DNA from: Synergistaceae bacterium
GTDB taxonomy: Bacteria > Synergistota > Synergistia > Synergistales > Aminobacteriaceae
Direction of reading: 5' to 3'
DNA: 56,659 bases
NCBI GenBank assembly: GCA_017448795.1
Contig: JAFSKV010000022.1
Span: 1 to 56,659 of the forward strand
The notes below the pieces were generated by a model. That model saw nothing but the letters and a program-made list of their open reading frames with translations. It did not search any database and had not been told where the DNA came from. Within the stretch, counting starts at the first letter, position 1. The number at the start of each line of letters is the position of its first letter. Below, piece after piece: positions 25,234 through 33,459 of the stretch. The position numbers and the translations under genes are program-made.

Positions 25234-25790
25234 GCGTTGCAGTGTCTCTCCTTGATGACGGGGTTTAGGATTTTCGCGAACATCGCACCAGACAAACACA
25301 GCGCAATATCTCCCGGCACTGCCAGAATGAAGCAGTACAGGAACAGCGGCCACAATCCCACAGGAGTCCCAAGATAGAACCTGCTCATGAGCGCGTAATA
25401 TGCCATCCCGATTGTGTAGACGACGAGAAGCCCGGCGAAATTTGCGGCAGCAAGCCTCCTGTAGCTTGGACTGTCTGACTTGCACGCGATTTTCCCGGTA
25501 ACGTAAGCTCCCAGCGCAAAGCCCGGCATGTACCCGAAGCTAGGCTGCAGGACGTAGCTTATTCCCCCACCGTTCGCGAAAACCGGGACTCCTAGAAGCC
25601 CGGTGATGATGTAGATTGCGACCGAGACAGCCCCATATTCCGCGCCGAGAAGTAGCCCGGCCAATGACGTGAAGAGAAACTGAAGCGTGAAAGGCACAAC
25701 GGGTACAGGTATCTTGATGAACGCGCCCGCCGTGATTAGTGCCGCGAACATTGAGCATAGTACAAGCGACTTGATTCGGTTGATCCGCAA
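25230..25790 (-). CDS. bioY: Biotin transporter substrate-binding (S) component BioY
   Basis: The biotin-specific S component of an ECF transporter, or a solitary biotin importer. About 187 residues with six predicted helices; typical sequence is IKIPVPVVPFTLQFLFTSLAGLLLG, GLLGVPVFANGGG and PSFGYMPGFALGAYVTGK. I place the start at TTG 25790, because the ATG at 25823 lies only bases after the promoter's -10 and could hardly be in the transcript with a ribosome binding site. Upstream GGGG is a weak Shine-Dalgarno sequence. It heads the biotin operon under the promoter/BirA-like site described separately. EcfA/EcfT are not in the window. Confidence 0.93.
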   Translation of the reverse strand: MRINRIKSLVLCSMFAALITAGAFIKIPVPVVPFTLQFLFTSLAGLLLGAEYGAVSVAIYIITGLLGVPVFANGGGISYVLQPSFGYMPGFALGAYVTGKIACKSDSPSYRRLAAANFAGLLVVYTIGMAYYALMSRFYLGTPVGLWPLFLYCFILAVPGDIALCLSGAMFAKILNPVIKERHCNA

Positions 25791-25821
25791 AAATATTACC
25801 CCGTTCAGAAATTTTCGGCAC

Positions 25822-25851
25822 ATTATAGTGAACGGGGCGCAAGATTGTCAA
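25822..25851 (-). promoter_or_regulatory. Consensus sigma-70 promoter of bioYBDA
   Basis: On the minus strand a perfect TTGACA (25846-25851) and a perfect TATAAT (25822-25827) are separated by 18 bases. It points into bioY. Confidence 0.85.
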
Positions 25852-25878
25852 TTTATAGCTGGGATTTATGGTTTACAA
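25845..25878. promoter_or_regulatory. BirA-like biotin operator
   Basis: On the plus strand TTGTCAATT (25845-25853), 16 bases, then GGTTTACAA (25870-25878). The known BirA operator is TTGTAAACC-N16-GGTTTACAA in E. coli: the right half is exact, the left half matches five or six of nine positions, and the spacing is identical. It overlaps the -35 box, so biotinyl-AMP-bound BirA would block transcription. It also overlaps the stop codon of the upstream thioesterase gene. Confidence 0.65.
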
Positions 25879-26292
25879 TTGTGTGAGAAATTCACTCAGC
25901 CAGTCATGAAGAGCGTTGCCCCCACGCAGCAATTTACCGTCAGATGATGTGAAGGCGTGCTTTGTGTACCCCTCGGCGGCGACTCTCCCGGTGTCAGCAT
26001 GAAGTACCCTGCACGTGAACTCAACGCTAACTTTTGTGAGCTTGGTTACTGTCGTCTCTATGATGATTTCGTCCTCGTAGCACAGCGGCGACTTGTAGCG
26101 GCAATGAGCCTCGACAACCGGCAGTAATATTCCCTCAGCCTCCCACAAGGCAAAACTCTTACCGTTTGCCCGGCAGAAGTCAGAGCGTCCCATCTCGAAC
26201 CAGCTGAGATAGTTGGGATGATAGGCCACGCCCATTTTGTCAGTCTCGCCGTAACGCACACGGGTACGGGTGATCTGTTTCCTGTCTGACAT
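25873..26292 (-). CDS. Acyl-CoA thioesterase, YbgC/4-hydroxybenzoyl-CoA family (hotdog fold)
   Basis: A 139-residue single hotdog domain. The N-terminal motif RVRYGETDKMGVAYHPNYLSWFE contains the catalytic-type Asp and the Y-H-x-N-Y-x-x-W-F-E signature. It hydrolyses an acyl-CoA thioester in the cytoplasm; the acyl substrate cannot be told from sequence. GGGAGG lies before the ATG. It is located upstream of the biotin promoter and ends inside the BirA-like operator. Read-through into bioY is possible, but a separate promoter follows. Confidence 0.9.
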   Translation of the reverse strand: MSDRKQITRTRVRYGETDKMGVAYHPNYLSWFEMGRSDFCRANGKSFALWEAEGILLPVVEAHCRYKSPLCYEDEIIIETTVTKLTKVSVEFTCRVLHADTGRVAAEGYTKHAFTSSDGKLLRGGNALHDWLSEFLTQL

Positions 26293-26325
26293 GATGATAC
26301 CTCCCTGAAATTTTGCGGCTAAATG

Positions 26326-26353
26326 TTACCACACAAAGGGCGCATGATATAAT
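26326..26353 (+). promoter_or_regulatory. Promoter of the amino-acid-binding protein gene
   Basis: TATAAT (26348-26353) is preceded at 16 bases by TTACCA (four of six -35 matches). It lies 42 bases before the start codon. Confidence 0.45.
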
Positions 26354-26394
26354 TCCGTCAATCTCACACAAACAAAGGAGTTGTATTTTTCACC

Positions 26395-27525
26395 ATGCGC
26401 AAATTTTTGGCGGCATTAATGCTCGTGTTGATGCTCTGTGTTGCTGCGTCTGCTGACGAGGACACAATCAAGGTTGGCGTGTTCAACTGCCTCACGGGTC
26501 AGAACGCTTTCGGAGGACAGCTTGAGCTTGAGGGCACCCAGTTAGCTCATCAGCTTTTCCCGGAAATTCTCGGACGCAAGGTTGAGCTTGTGATCGTCGA
26601 CAACAAGTCGGACAAGGTCGAGGCCGCGAACGCTGTAACCCGCCTCATCGAGAACGACAAAGTCAACGCCATCATCGGCACATACGGCTCATCCCTCGCT
26701 ATGGCCGGCGGAGAAGTCGCGGAGAAAGCCGGAGTCCCCGTAATCGGCACGTCATGCACCAACCCCCTCGTTACGGACGGCAAAAAGTTCTACTTCCGCG
26801 TGTGCTTCATTGACCCGTTCCAGGGAGCGGGCGCGGCAACATACGCATTCCGCAATCTCGGACTCAAGAAGGCGGCTACCCTCGTCGACATGGCCAATGA
26901 TTACAGCGTGGGACTCGGCAAATTCTTCCGGGACAGCTACAAGAAGATGGGTGGCGAAATCGTTGCGTCTCTCTTCTACCAGTCAGGCGACACGGATTTT
27001 ACCGCACAGCTCACGGCACTGATTGACGCGAAACCCGACATCGTATTTCTCCCGGCGTATTTTGCTGAGGGTGCAATCGTCCTCAAGCAGGCAAAGGAAC
27101 TCGGGGCGACATTCCGCTTCATCGGCGCGGACGCTATGGACAACCCCGAAATCGTAACGCTAGGCGGCGACGCTGTGGAGGGCTTCCTTCACACAACGTT
27201 TGCTTATGACCCGTCAATGCCTGAGATGAACGACGTGGCAAAGGCCTTCACTGAGGAATGGAACAAGATTCACCCCGACAAAGCCCCCAACGTCAACTGC
27301 GCGCTTGGCTATGACTGCTACATCATGCTGAAGGACGCAATAGAGAGGGCAGGAAGCGCAGACCCCGCGAAAATCCGGGACGCTCTGGAGACGGTGAAGG
27401 ACCTTCCGACTGTTACAGGCATGACGACAATCAACGCAACCCATGACGCGGAAAAGGACATGGGGATTGTCGAGATCAAGGACGGCAAGAAGACGTTTAT
27501 CGGAATCGTGAAGCCTGAAGTCTAG
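26395..27525 (+). CDS. Branched-chain amino-acid-type ABC substrate-binding protein
   Basis: A 376-residue periplasmic binding protein of the LivJ/LivK family (Peripla_BP_6). A signal peptide (about 1-20, cleavage near ASA-DE) precedes IKVGVFNCLTGQNAFGGQLELEG, NAIIGTYGSSLAMAGGEVAEKAGVPVIG, a hinge and the second lobe. There is no lipobox Cys after the signal, unlike many Gram-positive homologues, which fits a diderm cell. AAAGGAG lies 14 bases upstream. No livH, livM, livG or livF gene follows; a terminator ends the unit, so the permease is elsewhere or this is a stand-alone sensor. Ligand identity (Leu, Ile, Val or other) is not determined. Confidence 0.9.
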   Translation: MRKFLAALMLVLMLCVAASADEDTIKVGVFNCLTGQNAFGGQLELEGTQLAHQLFPEILGRKVELVIVDNKSDKVEAANAVTRLIENDKVNAIIGTYGSSLAMAGGEVAEKAGVPVIGTSCTNPLVTDGKKFYFRVCFIDPFQGAGAATYAFRNLGLKKAATLVDMANDYSVGLGKFFRDSYKKMGGEIVASLFYQSGDTDFTAQLTALIDAKPDIVFLPAYFAEGAIVLKQAKELGATFRFIGADAMDNPEIVTLGGDAVEGFLHTTFAYDPSMPEMNDVAKAFTEEWNKIHPDKAPNVNCALGYDCYIMLKDAIERAGSADPAKIRDALETVKDLPTVTGMTTINATHDAEKDMGIVEIKDGKKTFIGIVKPEV

Positions 27526-27539
27526 GGCTGGTGAAGATT

Positions 27540-27579
27540 TGACGGGGCTGGGAAAAAATCCCGGCTCTGTTTTTTTTTG
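27540..27579 (+). terminator. Intrinsic terminator after the binding-protein gene
   Basis: An approximately 11-bp stem (CGGGGCTGGGA with TCCCGGCTCTG, including G-U pairs) with an A-rich loop, then TTTTTTTTT. Confidence 0.85.
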
Positions 27580-27603
27580 CGGTGAGACTGACAGAGTAGT
27601 CTA

Positions 27604-27640
27604 CAAAAAACCGGGACTCTCCACAAAGGAATCCCGGCTT
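27604..27640 (-). terminator. Intrinsic terminator of tRNA-Pro
   Basis: On the minus strand GCCGGGA and TCCCGG pair around a 15-base loop, followed by TTTTTT. It starts about ten bases past the tRNA 3' end. Confidence 0.8.
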
Positions 27641-27646
27641 TCTGTC

Positions 27647-27725
<79 letters not shown>

Positions 27726-27785
27726 TGAATCACAGCTGGCATTCTACCACGCGCAAATTATTCCGTCAAACCTGCCCTGCCGGGG

Positions 27786-29023
27786 TCAAACCTTCAGCTC
27801 CTCGCCCTCAGTCGCCGCAACAACAGCGCACACCGCCGTATCACCAGCGACATTCAGGCACGTCCTAGCCGCGTCAAGTATCACGTCAATTCCAGCGACA
27901 AGAGCAATGCCCTCAATCGGAAGCCCGACGCTCGTCAATACCATCGTCAGCATTATCAGACCCGCCCCAGGAACCCCGGCAGTCCCAACTGACGCAAGAG
28001 TCGCAGTAACCACGATACCGATCTGCATCTGCAGCGTCAGCGGAATGTTGAACGCCTAAGCCACGAACAGCGCGCACACTCCCTGATATAACGCCGTGCC
28101 GTCCATGTTGATTGTTGCGCCCAGTGGCAGAACGAACGAGCTTACCCCCTCAGACACGCCTAGATTGTCCTGAACGTTCGCCATTGTTACCGGCAGAGAC
28201 CCTGAACTTGAGCGCGTAACGAACGCTGTAATGCAGGCCTCCTGTACACCCTTGAAGTACCACGCTGGAGAACGGCGGCAGAAGAACACTATCATTCCTG
28301 AGTACACTATGAGAGCGTGGATGAGGCAGCCAATGTAGACAGCAATAATGACTTTCGCGAAGGGTGCTAGGATTGCCAGCCCAAATTTCGCGGCGGTCCC
28401 GGCTATCAGGGCGAACACCCCGTAAGGCGCGAACCCCATCACCATGTGCGTAACAGAGTACATGACCTCGGCGACATTCTAGAAGAAGTCTGATACTTTC
28501 TTCCCCTTTTCGCCCGCAAGTATGCACGCTACCCCGAAGAAAAGCGCGAACACGATAATCTGGAGCATGTTGGCGTTCACCATTGAGGCGACCGGGTTTG
28601 TCGGGAAGATGTCGAGTATCACGTCAAGAAGGGGCTTCGCTTCCCGCGCTGAGGCCTGAAGGTCTCCGGGAATGTTCATGCCCGCCCCCGCCTGGAAGAT
28701 GTTACCGCAGGCAAGACCGATGATGATTGCCACAGCCGTTGTGATGAGGTACAGCGCGAGGGTCTTCACGCCGATTCTTCCGAGCTTCTTCACGTCGCCT
28801 ACTGACGCGGCCCCGGCCACTAATGACGCGAACACCAGCGGGACAATCAGCATCATCAACAGACGCAGGAAGATTTTTCCGACAAGGTCAACGAACGGCA
28901 TAATGTAGCCGCTGAGGACTGGCGAGGTTGGGACTACCGGGCCGATTGCGAACCCGAATATTATTCCCAGAAAGAAGCCGATTGAGATTTTCCAGAGAAG
29001 GGAGAGACGCTTTTTTCCGCCAT
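27786..29023 (-). pseudogene. Dicarboxylate/amino-acid:cation symporter (DAACS), broken by two ambers and a frameshift
   Basis: Three consecutive pieces in one reading frame cover a GltP/DctA-type symporter. They include PFVDLVGKIFLRLLMMLIVPLVFASLV, the hairpin region with TRSSSGSLPVTM and the substrate-site motif GATINMDGTALYQGV. In-frame TAG codons interrupt it at about 28478-28480 and 28057-28059. The second replaces a residue usually Gln or similar (ALFVA-stop-AFNIP). At the N-terminus the well-placed ATG at 29023 (AAGGAG ten bases upstream) is out of frame with the body; a seventh A in the A6 tract at 29011-29016 would restore MAEKKRLSLLWKISIG. TAG ends other intact genes here, so it is a true stop. 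Confidence 0.85.
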
Positions 29024-29067
29024 GAGAGACTCACTCCTTGAATGCAAAATTTTCACACAATTATAGC

Positions 29068-31707
29068 CTATCTTGACCCTGAACAGCCCGGCCCGGTGAT
29101 TATGCTCGTGCCTTCTGACTTGGGGATGACGTTGATTTTCGTGGGGATGCGCTCGCTTATGCCTGAGATGTGGGAGATTATGCCGATCATTCTTCCGTCG
29201 CGTCGGATTTCGCCGAGTGCCTCAAGGGCGGAGCTTAGTGCGTCGTCATCAAGTGAGCCGAATCCCTCATCAATGAAGAGAGAGTCTACTTGGGCTTTGC
29301 TTCCTGAGATCTGGGAGAGTCCCAACGCTAAGGCAAGGCTGATGATGAATCTTTCGCCGCCTGAAAGATTGTCGGTTGGGCGGATTTCGTTGGCTTGGTC
29401 GTGGTCTATTACGCTGAGGCCTAATGTTTTGTTCTCGTCCCGCGTCTGAATGAGGGTGTAACGTCCGCTGATTTTCGCAAGCTGAACGTTCGCAAGCTGT
29501 ACCAGCATCCGCAGGGTTATGGTCTGCGCGAAGCTCCCGAATTTCCCGCCGCCAACCGAGCCTAGTTCCTTGTCGAACGCCGACCAGTCATCATATTTCT
29601 TCTGGAGTCGGCTCACCTCAGCCCTGAGAATTTCCGCGTCAGATGCCAGCTTCTTTCTTGCGGCCTGCGCTGTCTCAAGCCCCCCTAACCTGCCGTGAAG
29701 GTTCGCTGACTCCCGCTTCTTCTCACCGAGCTTCATATTAGCCTCGTCTAGTGTCATATCCGTTACAGCCTTTGCCTCCTCGTCCGCAAGCTGAGCCGCT
29801 ATGTTGTCCGCCAAAGCCTGAAGTCTGGCCGTCTCGTTGTCGTAACGCCGGGCCCTCTCCTGAAGTTCCGCGATAACGCCGGGTGCAAGCAGTGAGTCAG
29901 CAAAACTCTTTTCGTCAGCAAACCCCTTCACCTCAAGCTCACGAATGAATGCCTCCTCCGTTTCCTGAAGGTCAGTCTCAGCGGACTCAAGCGCGGAATT
30001 TTCCTCATCAAGTGATTTCCTCATGGCCTCCGTTCTGCTGGCTATGCCGCGGGCTTCATTCTTCAGCGTCGTTACGGCCTCGCTAAGCCTGACTGTTTCA
30101 GCCTGCCAGCTGTCAATCCGGGAGGTGATTTCCCCGCAGGTTTTAGCCCCCACAATTCCGAGCGGCTCTATCATCTCTACGACTGCCGACCGTATTTCAA
30201 GCCTCCTCTCCTCGCAGTCAGCAATACCCTTCCTGCAAGCATCAAGTTTCATGCTGCAGTCATTCTTCATGTTCTGCGCGTCCTGTAACTTTTTGCGGGC
30301 TGTGTTCTCGTTCGTCCGGGCAGTCCTCAGCTCCTCATCAAACCTGAAATCCCCGCCGGAATTTTCTCCCTTCACCCTGTGCAGCCCCTCAGCGTCAACC
30401 ACACCCCCGCACAACGGGCAGATGTCCCCCGGCTTCAGCTTCAGCCTCTCACCGTCAAGCACAGCAGACACCCTCATATCTAGCAGCCTGCTGACTCTGT
30501 CCTGCGCATTGTCGTATTCTTTTTGCGCCGATGACAGCAGGGAGTCTGCCCGCGTGAGCTCGCCTTCAAGCTGTGTCCTCTGCTTTTCGAGTTCTGCCTT
30601 CTGCTTGTAGGTATCCTCCGAGGCTTTGATCTGCTGCCTGATTTTCGTGCGGATTGTGTCGGGGGTCTCACCTTCAGGAATCCCGGCGGTAATCTTCCTG
30701 AACCTCTCTTCTGCCTCCGGGAGTTCTGCTGACTCTATCTGCGACAATCTGGACGCATCGTCCTCAATTTTTGCCTGCAAGTTGTCCCTGCGTTCCTTGA
30801 GTTTGTTGCGCTGGTCTCGTTTCCCGGCAAGCTCCGTGTGAATGTGCCGAATCTCGCCCGCCCTCAGTCCTGCATCAAGCCTCGCACGTTCAGGGGAAAA
30901 TTTCTCGTTCAGACTCCTTTGCGCCTCAATGTCTGACCGTATGGCCGTGAGCTGACTCTTCAAGTTGCCGACCCTCGACAGCCACAACACCGCCTCCTGC
31001 AGCCGGGACTGTTCCCCCTCAAGTGCTGACAGCCTGCCGCGTACATCGGAGATTTCCCGCGAGATTTCCTCATCTGTCCCGAAAGTATCACGGGGAATCA
31101 TGTCCGCAAGCCGGGATTTTGCCGCGTTCAGCTCATTTCCTGCCGTCTTCGCGTGGTTTGCTATGCTCGTTGAGATCTTGCTGTATATCTCAGTGCCTGT
31201 GAGGAGTTCGAGAATCTTAGACCTGTCTGTTGCGTTGCCCTTGAGGAAAGAGTCAAAGCTCCCCTGCGCGAGCAATACCGACTGCGTGAACTGCGCGAAA
31301 TTCAGCCCGGTAACACTCTCAACCATCAGGACAGTATCACGCTGCTTGGACGAATCTGTGAGGGGTCTGCCGTTCAGCTTGATTGTGTGAGCGGTCTCAA
31401 TTTTCCCGGCCGTCCTTGTCATTGACCATTCGCACGTGTAATTTTTCCCGCCTGCCTCAAAGTCAACCTTTGCCCGGCATTCATCGGTGTGCTTGGACAT
31501 GATTTCGTCCTTCTGCCTCGTGCTGAGACGGGGAGTCCTGCCGTAGAGCGCGAGACATACAGCGTCAAATATCGTGGTCTTGCCTGCACCCGTTGGGCCT
31601 GTTACCGCAAATATCCCGTCCGACGTATAAGCCTTGTCGTTGAAGTCTATGTGCCATTCCCCGCGTAGTGAGTTGAGATTCGAAAAGTGTATGCTGAGTA
31701 TCTTCAT
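29068..31707 (-). CDS. sbcC: Exonuclease subunit SbcC (Rad50-like SMC ATPase)
   Basis: The ATPase partner of SbcD that processes hairpins and DNA ends. The 879-residue protein has an N-terminal Walker A (TGPTGAGKTTIFDAVCLALYG), a long coiled coil with the zinc hook CPLCGG near its centre, the ABC signature NLSGGERF and Walker B SLFIDEGFGSLDD. It is shorter than the E. coli protein (about 1050) through a shorter coiled coil. The ATG is placed one base after the sbcD stop; the longer frame upstream is the 3' end of sbcD read in another frame. Confidence 0.95.
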   Translation of the reverse strand: MKILSIHFSNLNSLRGEWHIDFNDKAYTSDGIFAVTGPTGAGKTTIFDAVCLALYGRTPRLSTRQKDEIMSKHTDECRAKVDFEAGGKNYTCEWSMTRTAGKIETAHTIKLNGRPLTDSSKQRDTVLMVESVTGLNFAQFTQSVLLAQGSFDSFLKGNATDRSKILELLTGTEIYSKISTSIANHAKTAGNELNAAKSRLADMIPRDTFGTDEEISREISDVRGRLSALEGEQSRLQEAVLWLSRVGNLKSQLTAIRSDIEAQRSLNEKFSPERARLDAGLRAGEIRHIHTELAGKRDQRNKLKERRDNLQAKIEDDASRLSQIESAELPEAEERFRKITAGIPEGETPDTIRTKIRQQIKASEDTYKQKAELEKQRTQLEGELTRADSLLSSAQKEYDNAQDRVSRLLDMRVSAVLDGERLKLKPGDICPLCGGVVDAEGLHRVKGENSGGDFRFDEELRTARTNENTARKKLQDAQNMKNDCSMKLDACRKGIADCEERRLEIRSAVVEMIEPLGIVGAKTCGEITSRIDSWQAETVRLSEAVTTLKNEARGIASRTEAMRKSLDEENSALESAETDLQETEEAFIRELEVKGFADEKSFADSLLAPGVIAELQERARRYDNETARLQALADNIAAQLADEEAKAVTDMTLDEANMKLGEKKRESANLHGRLGGLETAQAARKKLASDAEILRAEVSRLQKKYDDWSAFDKELGSVGGGKFGSFAQTITLRMLVQLANVQLAKISGRYTLIQTRDENKTLGLSVIDHDQANEIRPTDNLSGGERFIISLALALGLSQISGSKAQVDSLFIDEGFGSLDDDALSSALEALGEIRRDGRMIGIISHISGISERIPTKINVIPKSEGTSIITGPGCSGSR

Positions 31708-31708
31708 G

Positions 31709-32920
31709 TCAGTAATCAATCTCCATTTCCCTGAGTATTTCCTTGTACAGCTCAACAAAGATTTCACGGTCAGCAGTCGGAATGTCCTTCTCCTCAAAAT
31801 AAAGTTCCAGCATCTCACGCGGCTTCATGTCCTTAATCGTTATGACTGACCCGGGCTTGTTCCCTCCGCCGTAACTCTCATACTCACGCTCATTCCTCAC
31901 GCTCAGAACCTCGACAAGACTCCCCTCCGTAATATCCGCGAGCCTCCCTGCAAGGTCTCCCGGCGATTCAGCCCCGGTGTACGTAACTTCCGCCCACACT
32001 GACACATTCCGCCCGGCAAGCTCCCTCAGTTCACGCTCAATCCCGGCCATGTCCCCGGAGACTCTCGCCATCTCCCGCCACACTGGAACACGAATCTCAG
32101 TAACGCCCGCGAAATTTCGCCCGGCAAAATCAACAACGCTCACGGTCTTTTGCGTCCCCCATTCCCCGAACGTCAGGGCAATCGGCGACCCGCTGTAACG
32201 CACATTATCCCGCCCGACCTTCTGCGGTGAATGAAGATGACCCAGCGCGACATACGCCGCATCATCCGGGAAAATGTCAGCACCAACCTTTATGGCCGTC
32301 CCAAGATACAATGACCGTTCGCCCTCGCTGTCATTGGTCTTCCCCGCGTCAAGGAACAAATGCCCCGCCGCCACAATAGGAATGTCCATGTCCCCGCGCA
32401 GTTCCCTCGCCTTCACGAAAACTTCAGCGTAATGACTCATGATGCCCGTCTTGATTTCACGCTCAATGTCAGCGAATGAAGCCTCAGATTTCCCCGTCCT
32501 CACATCGTAGTCATGAAGGAACGGCACAGCGCACACTATCATTCCCGGCCTGCCTTGCTTGTCATTGAGTAGGATTGCCTCATCGGAACATGCCCGGCCT
32601 ATGACGTGGACACTGCATCGCTCCATTAACCCGGCGGGAGCGTCGATGAAGGGGGCTGAGTCGTGGTTTCCTGCTGTGATTATGATGTTGGGGCAGGTTT
32701 TCCCGGCTACGCGGCTCAAGAATGAGTAGTACATTTCCTGCGACTCTACCGGGGGATTGCTCGTATTGAAGATGTCGCCTGACACTATGAGGGCATCGGG
32801 CTTCTGTTTAGCTATGACTCCTTCAAGCCATGTCAGGAATTTACGGAACTCGTCCGCGCGGTCATGATCCTTGAGCTTCCGGCCTAAGTGCCAGTCTGAC
32901 GTGTGAAGTATACGCAACAT
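31709..32920 (-). CDS. sbcD: Exonuclease subunit SbcD (Mre11-like)
   Basis: A manganese-dependent nuclease acting with SbcC. The 403-residue protein has the metallophosphoesterase motifs HTSDWHLGR, VSGDIFNTSNP, TAGNHDSAPF, AAGHLF and LGHLHSPQ in the canonical order, followed by the C-terminal capping domain. I chose the ATG at 32920, five bases after AAGGAG; an in-frame GTG two codons earlier overlaps that ribosome binding site. It is the first gene of the two-gene sbcDC operon. Confidence 0.95.
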   Translation of the reverse strand: MLRILHTSDWHLGRKLKDHDRADEFRKFLTWLEGVIAKQKPDALIVSGDIFNTSNPPVESQEMYYSFLSRVAGKTCPNIIITAGNHDSAPFIDAPAGLMERCSVHVIGRACSDEAILLNDKQGRPGMIVCAVPFLHDYDVRTGKSEASFADIEREIKTGIMSHYAEVFVKARELRGDMDIPIVAAGHLFLDAGKTNDSEGERSLYLGTAIKVGADIFPDDAAYVALGHLHSPQKVGRDNVRYSGSPIALTFGEWGTQKTVSVVDFAGRNFAGVTEIRVPVWREMARVSGDMAGIERELRELAGRNVSVWAEVTYTGAESPGDLAGRLADITEGSLVEVLSVRNEREYESYGGGNKPGSVITIKDMKPREMLELYFEEKDIPTADREIFVELYKEILREMEIDY

Positions 32921-32975
32921 TCTCACTCCTTAATTTGGGATGCCGATAATGTTACATTAACAGTGAAAATTTTGC

Positions 32976-33003
32976 TTGATTTGCCGTGTGATTTTGGTAC
33001 AAT
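32976..33003 (+). promoter_or_regulatory. Promoter of the small membrane-peptide gene
   Basis: TTGATT (32976-32981), a 16-base spacer and TACAAT (32998-33003), 38 bases upstream of the start codon and divergent from sbcD. Confidence 0.5.
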
Positions 33004-33041
33004 TTACGCATTCCAGTTTGAACCAGAAAGGATTGTTCGTC

Positions 33042-33203
33042 ATGAAAAGGACTTCATACGATCATGACGCGCACATGAGGACAAAAACAGCCGCCAGTGT
33101 TTCCGAATCCGACTATGCACGCGCCATGAAAACATACAAGATTTTCGCCCACGTCTCCGGCATCGTCATTACTGCCGCCTACGTCATAGCACAGTTGCTT
33201 TAG
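33042..33203 (+). CDS. 53-residue predicted membrane peptide
   Basis: Starts at the ATG with AAAGGA nine bases upstream. The N-terminal half is charged and His/Lys-rich (MKRTSYDHDAHMRTKTA). The C-terminal half is a single hydrophobic helix (IFAHVSGIVITAAYVIAQLL) that ends at the stop. It has its own candidate promoter and lies 256 bases upstream of purL. No family is recognised. Possibly a small inner-membrane regulatory peptide; no functional claim is made. Confidence 0.6.
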   Translation: MKRTSYDHDAHMRTKTAASVSESDYARAMKTYKIFAHVSGIVITAAYVIAQLL

Positions 33204-33459
33204 TGCCTGAAACAGGGAGAGTTTCTCATTCGTCCGCTATACGTTTTCGGCGTTTGTCCGGGAATGTTTGAGTCTTGCCGGAATTGCGTAATGCGTCCCG
33301 GTATTTTTCGTTGCACAAATCAGTAACAAGCCCTCCAATATTCCAGCGGTTCACAAGCCCTTCCGTTCACTCAGACATAATTCCCACCTTTCTGACATAT
33401 TCCGTTTACTGCCCTCATGTTAAACTTAACGCGCAAAAATTCCATATGGAGGTAAAGAC

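Noticed and set aside
24262-25485. BioB with an 84-residue N-terminal extension
   Set aside because: The extension is the bioY 3' region in another frame. The internal ATG overlaps the bioY stop and gives the standard BioB length.
27786-29023. Reassigned TAG codon or pyrrolysine as an explanation for the in-frame ambers
   Set aside because: TAG ends several intact genes in the window, and the same locus also has an N-terminal frameshift, so pseudogenisation is simpler.
33204-33459. Purine riboswitch upstream of purL
   Set aside because: No conserved purine aptamer core or kissing-loop sequences could be recognised.
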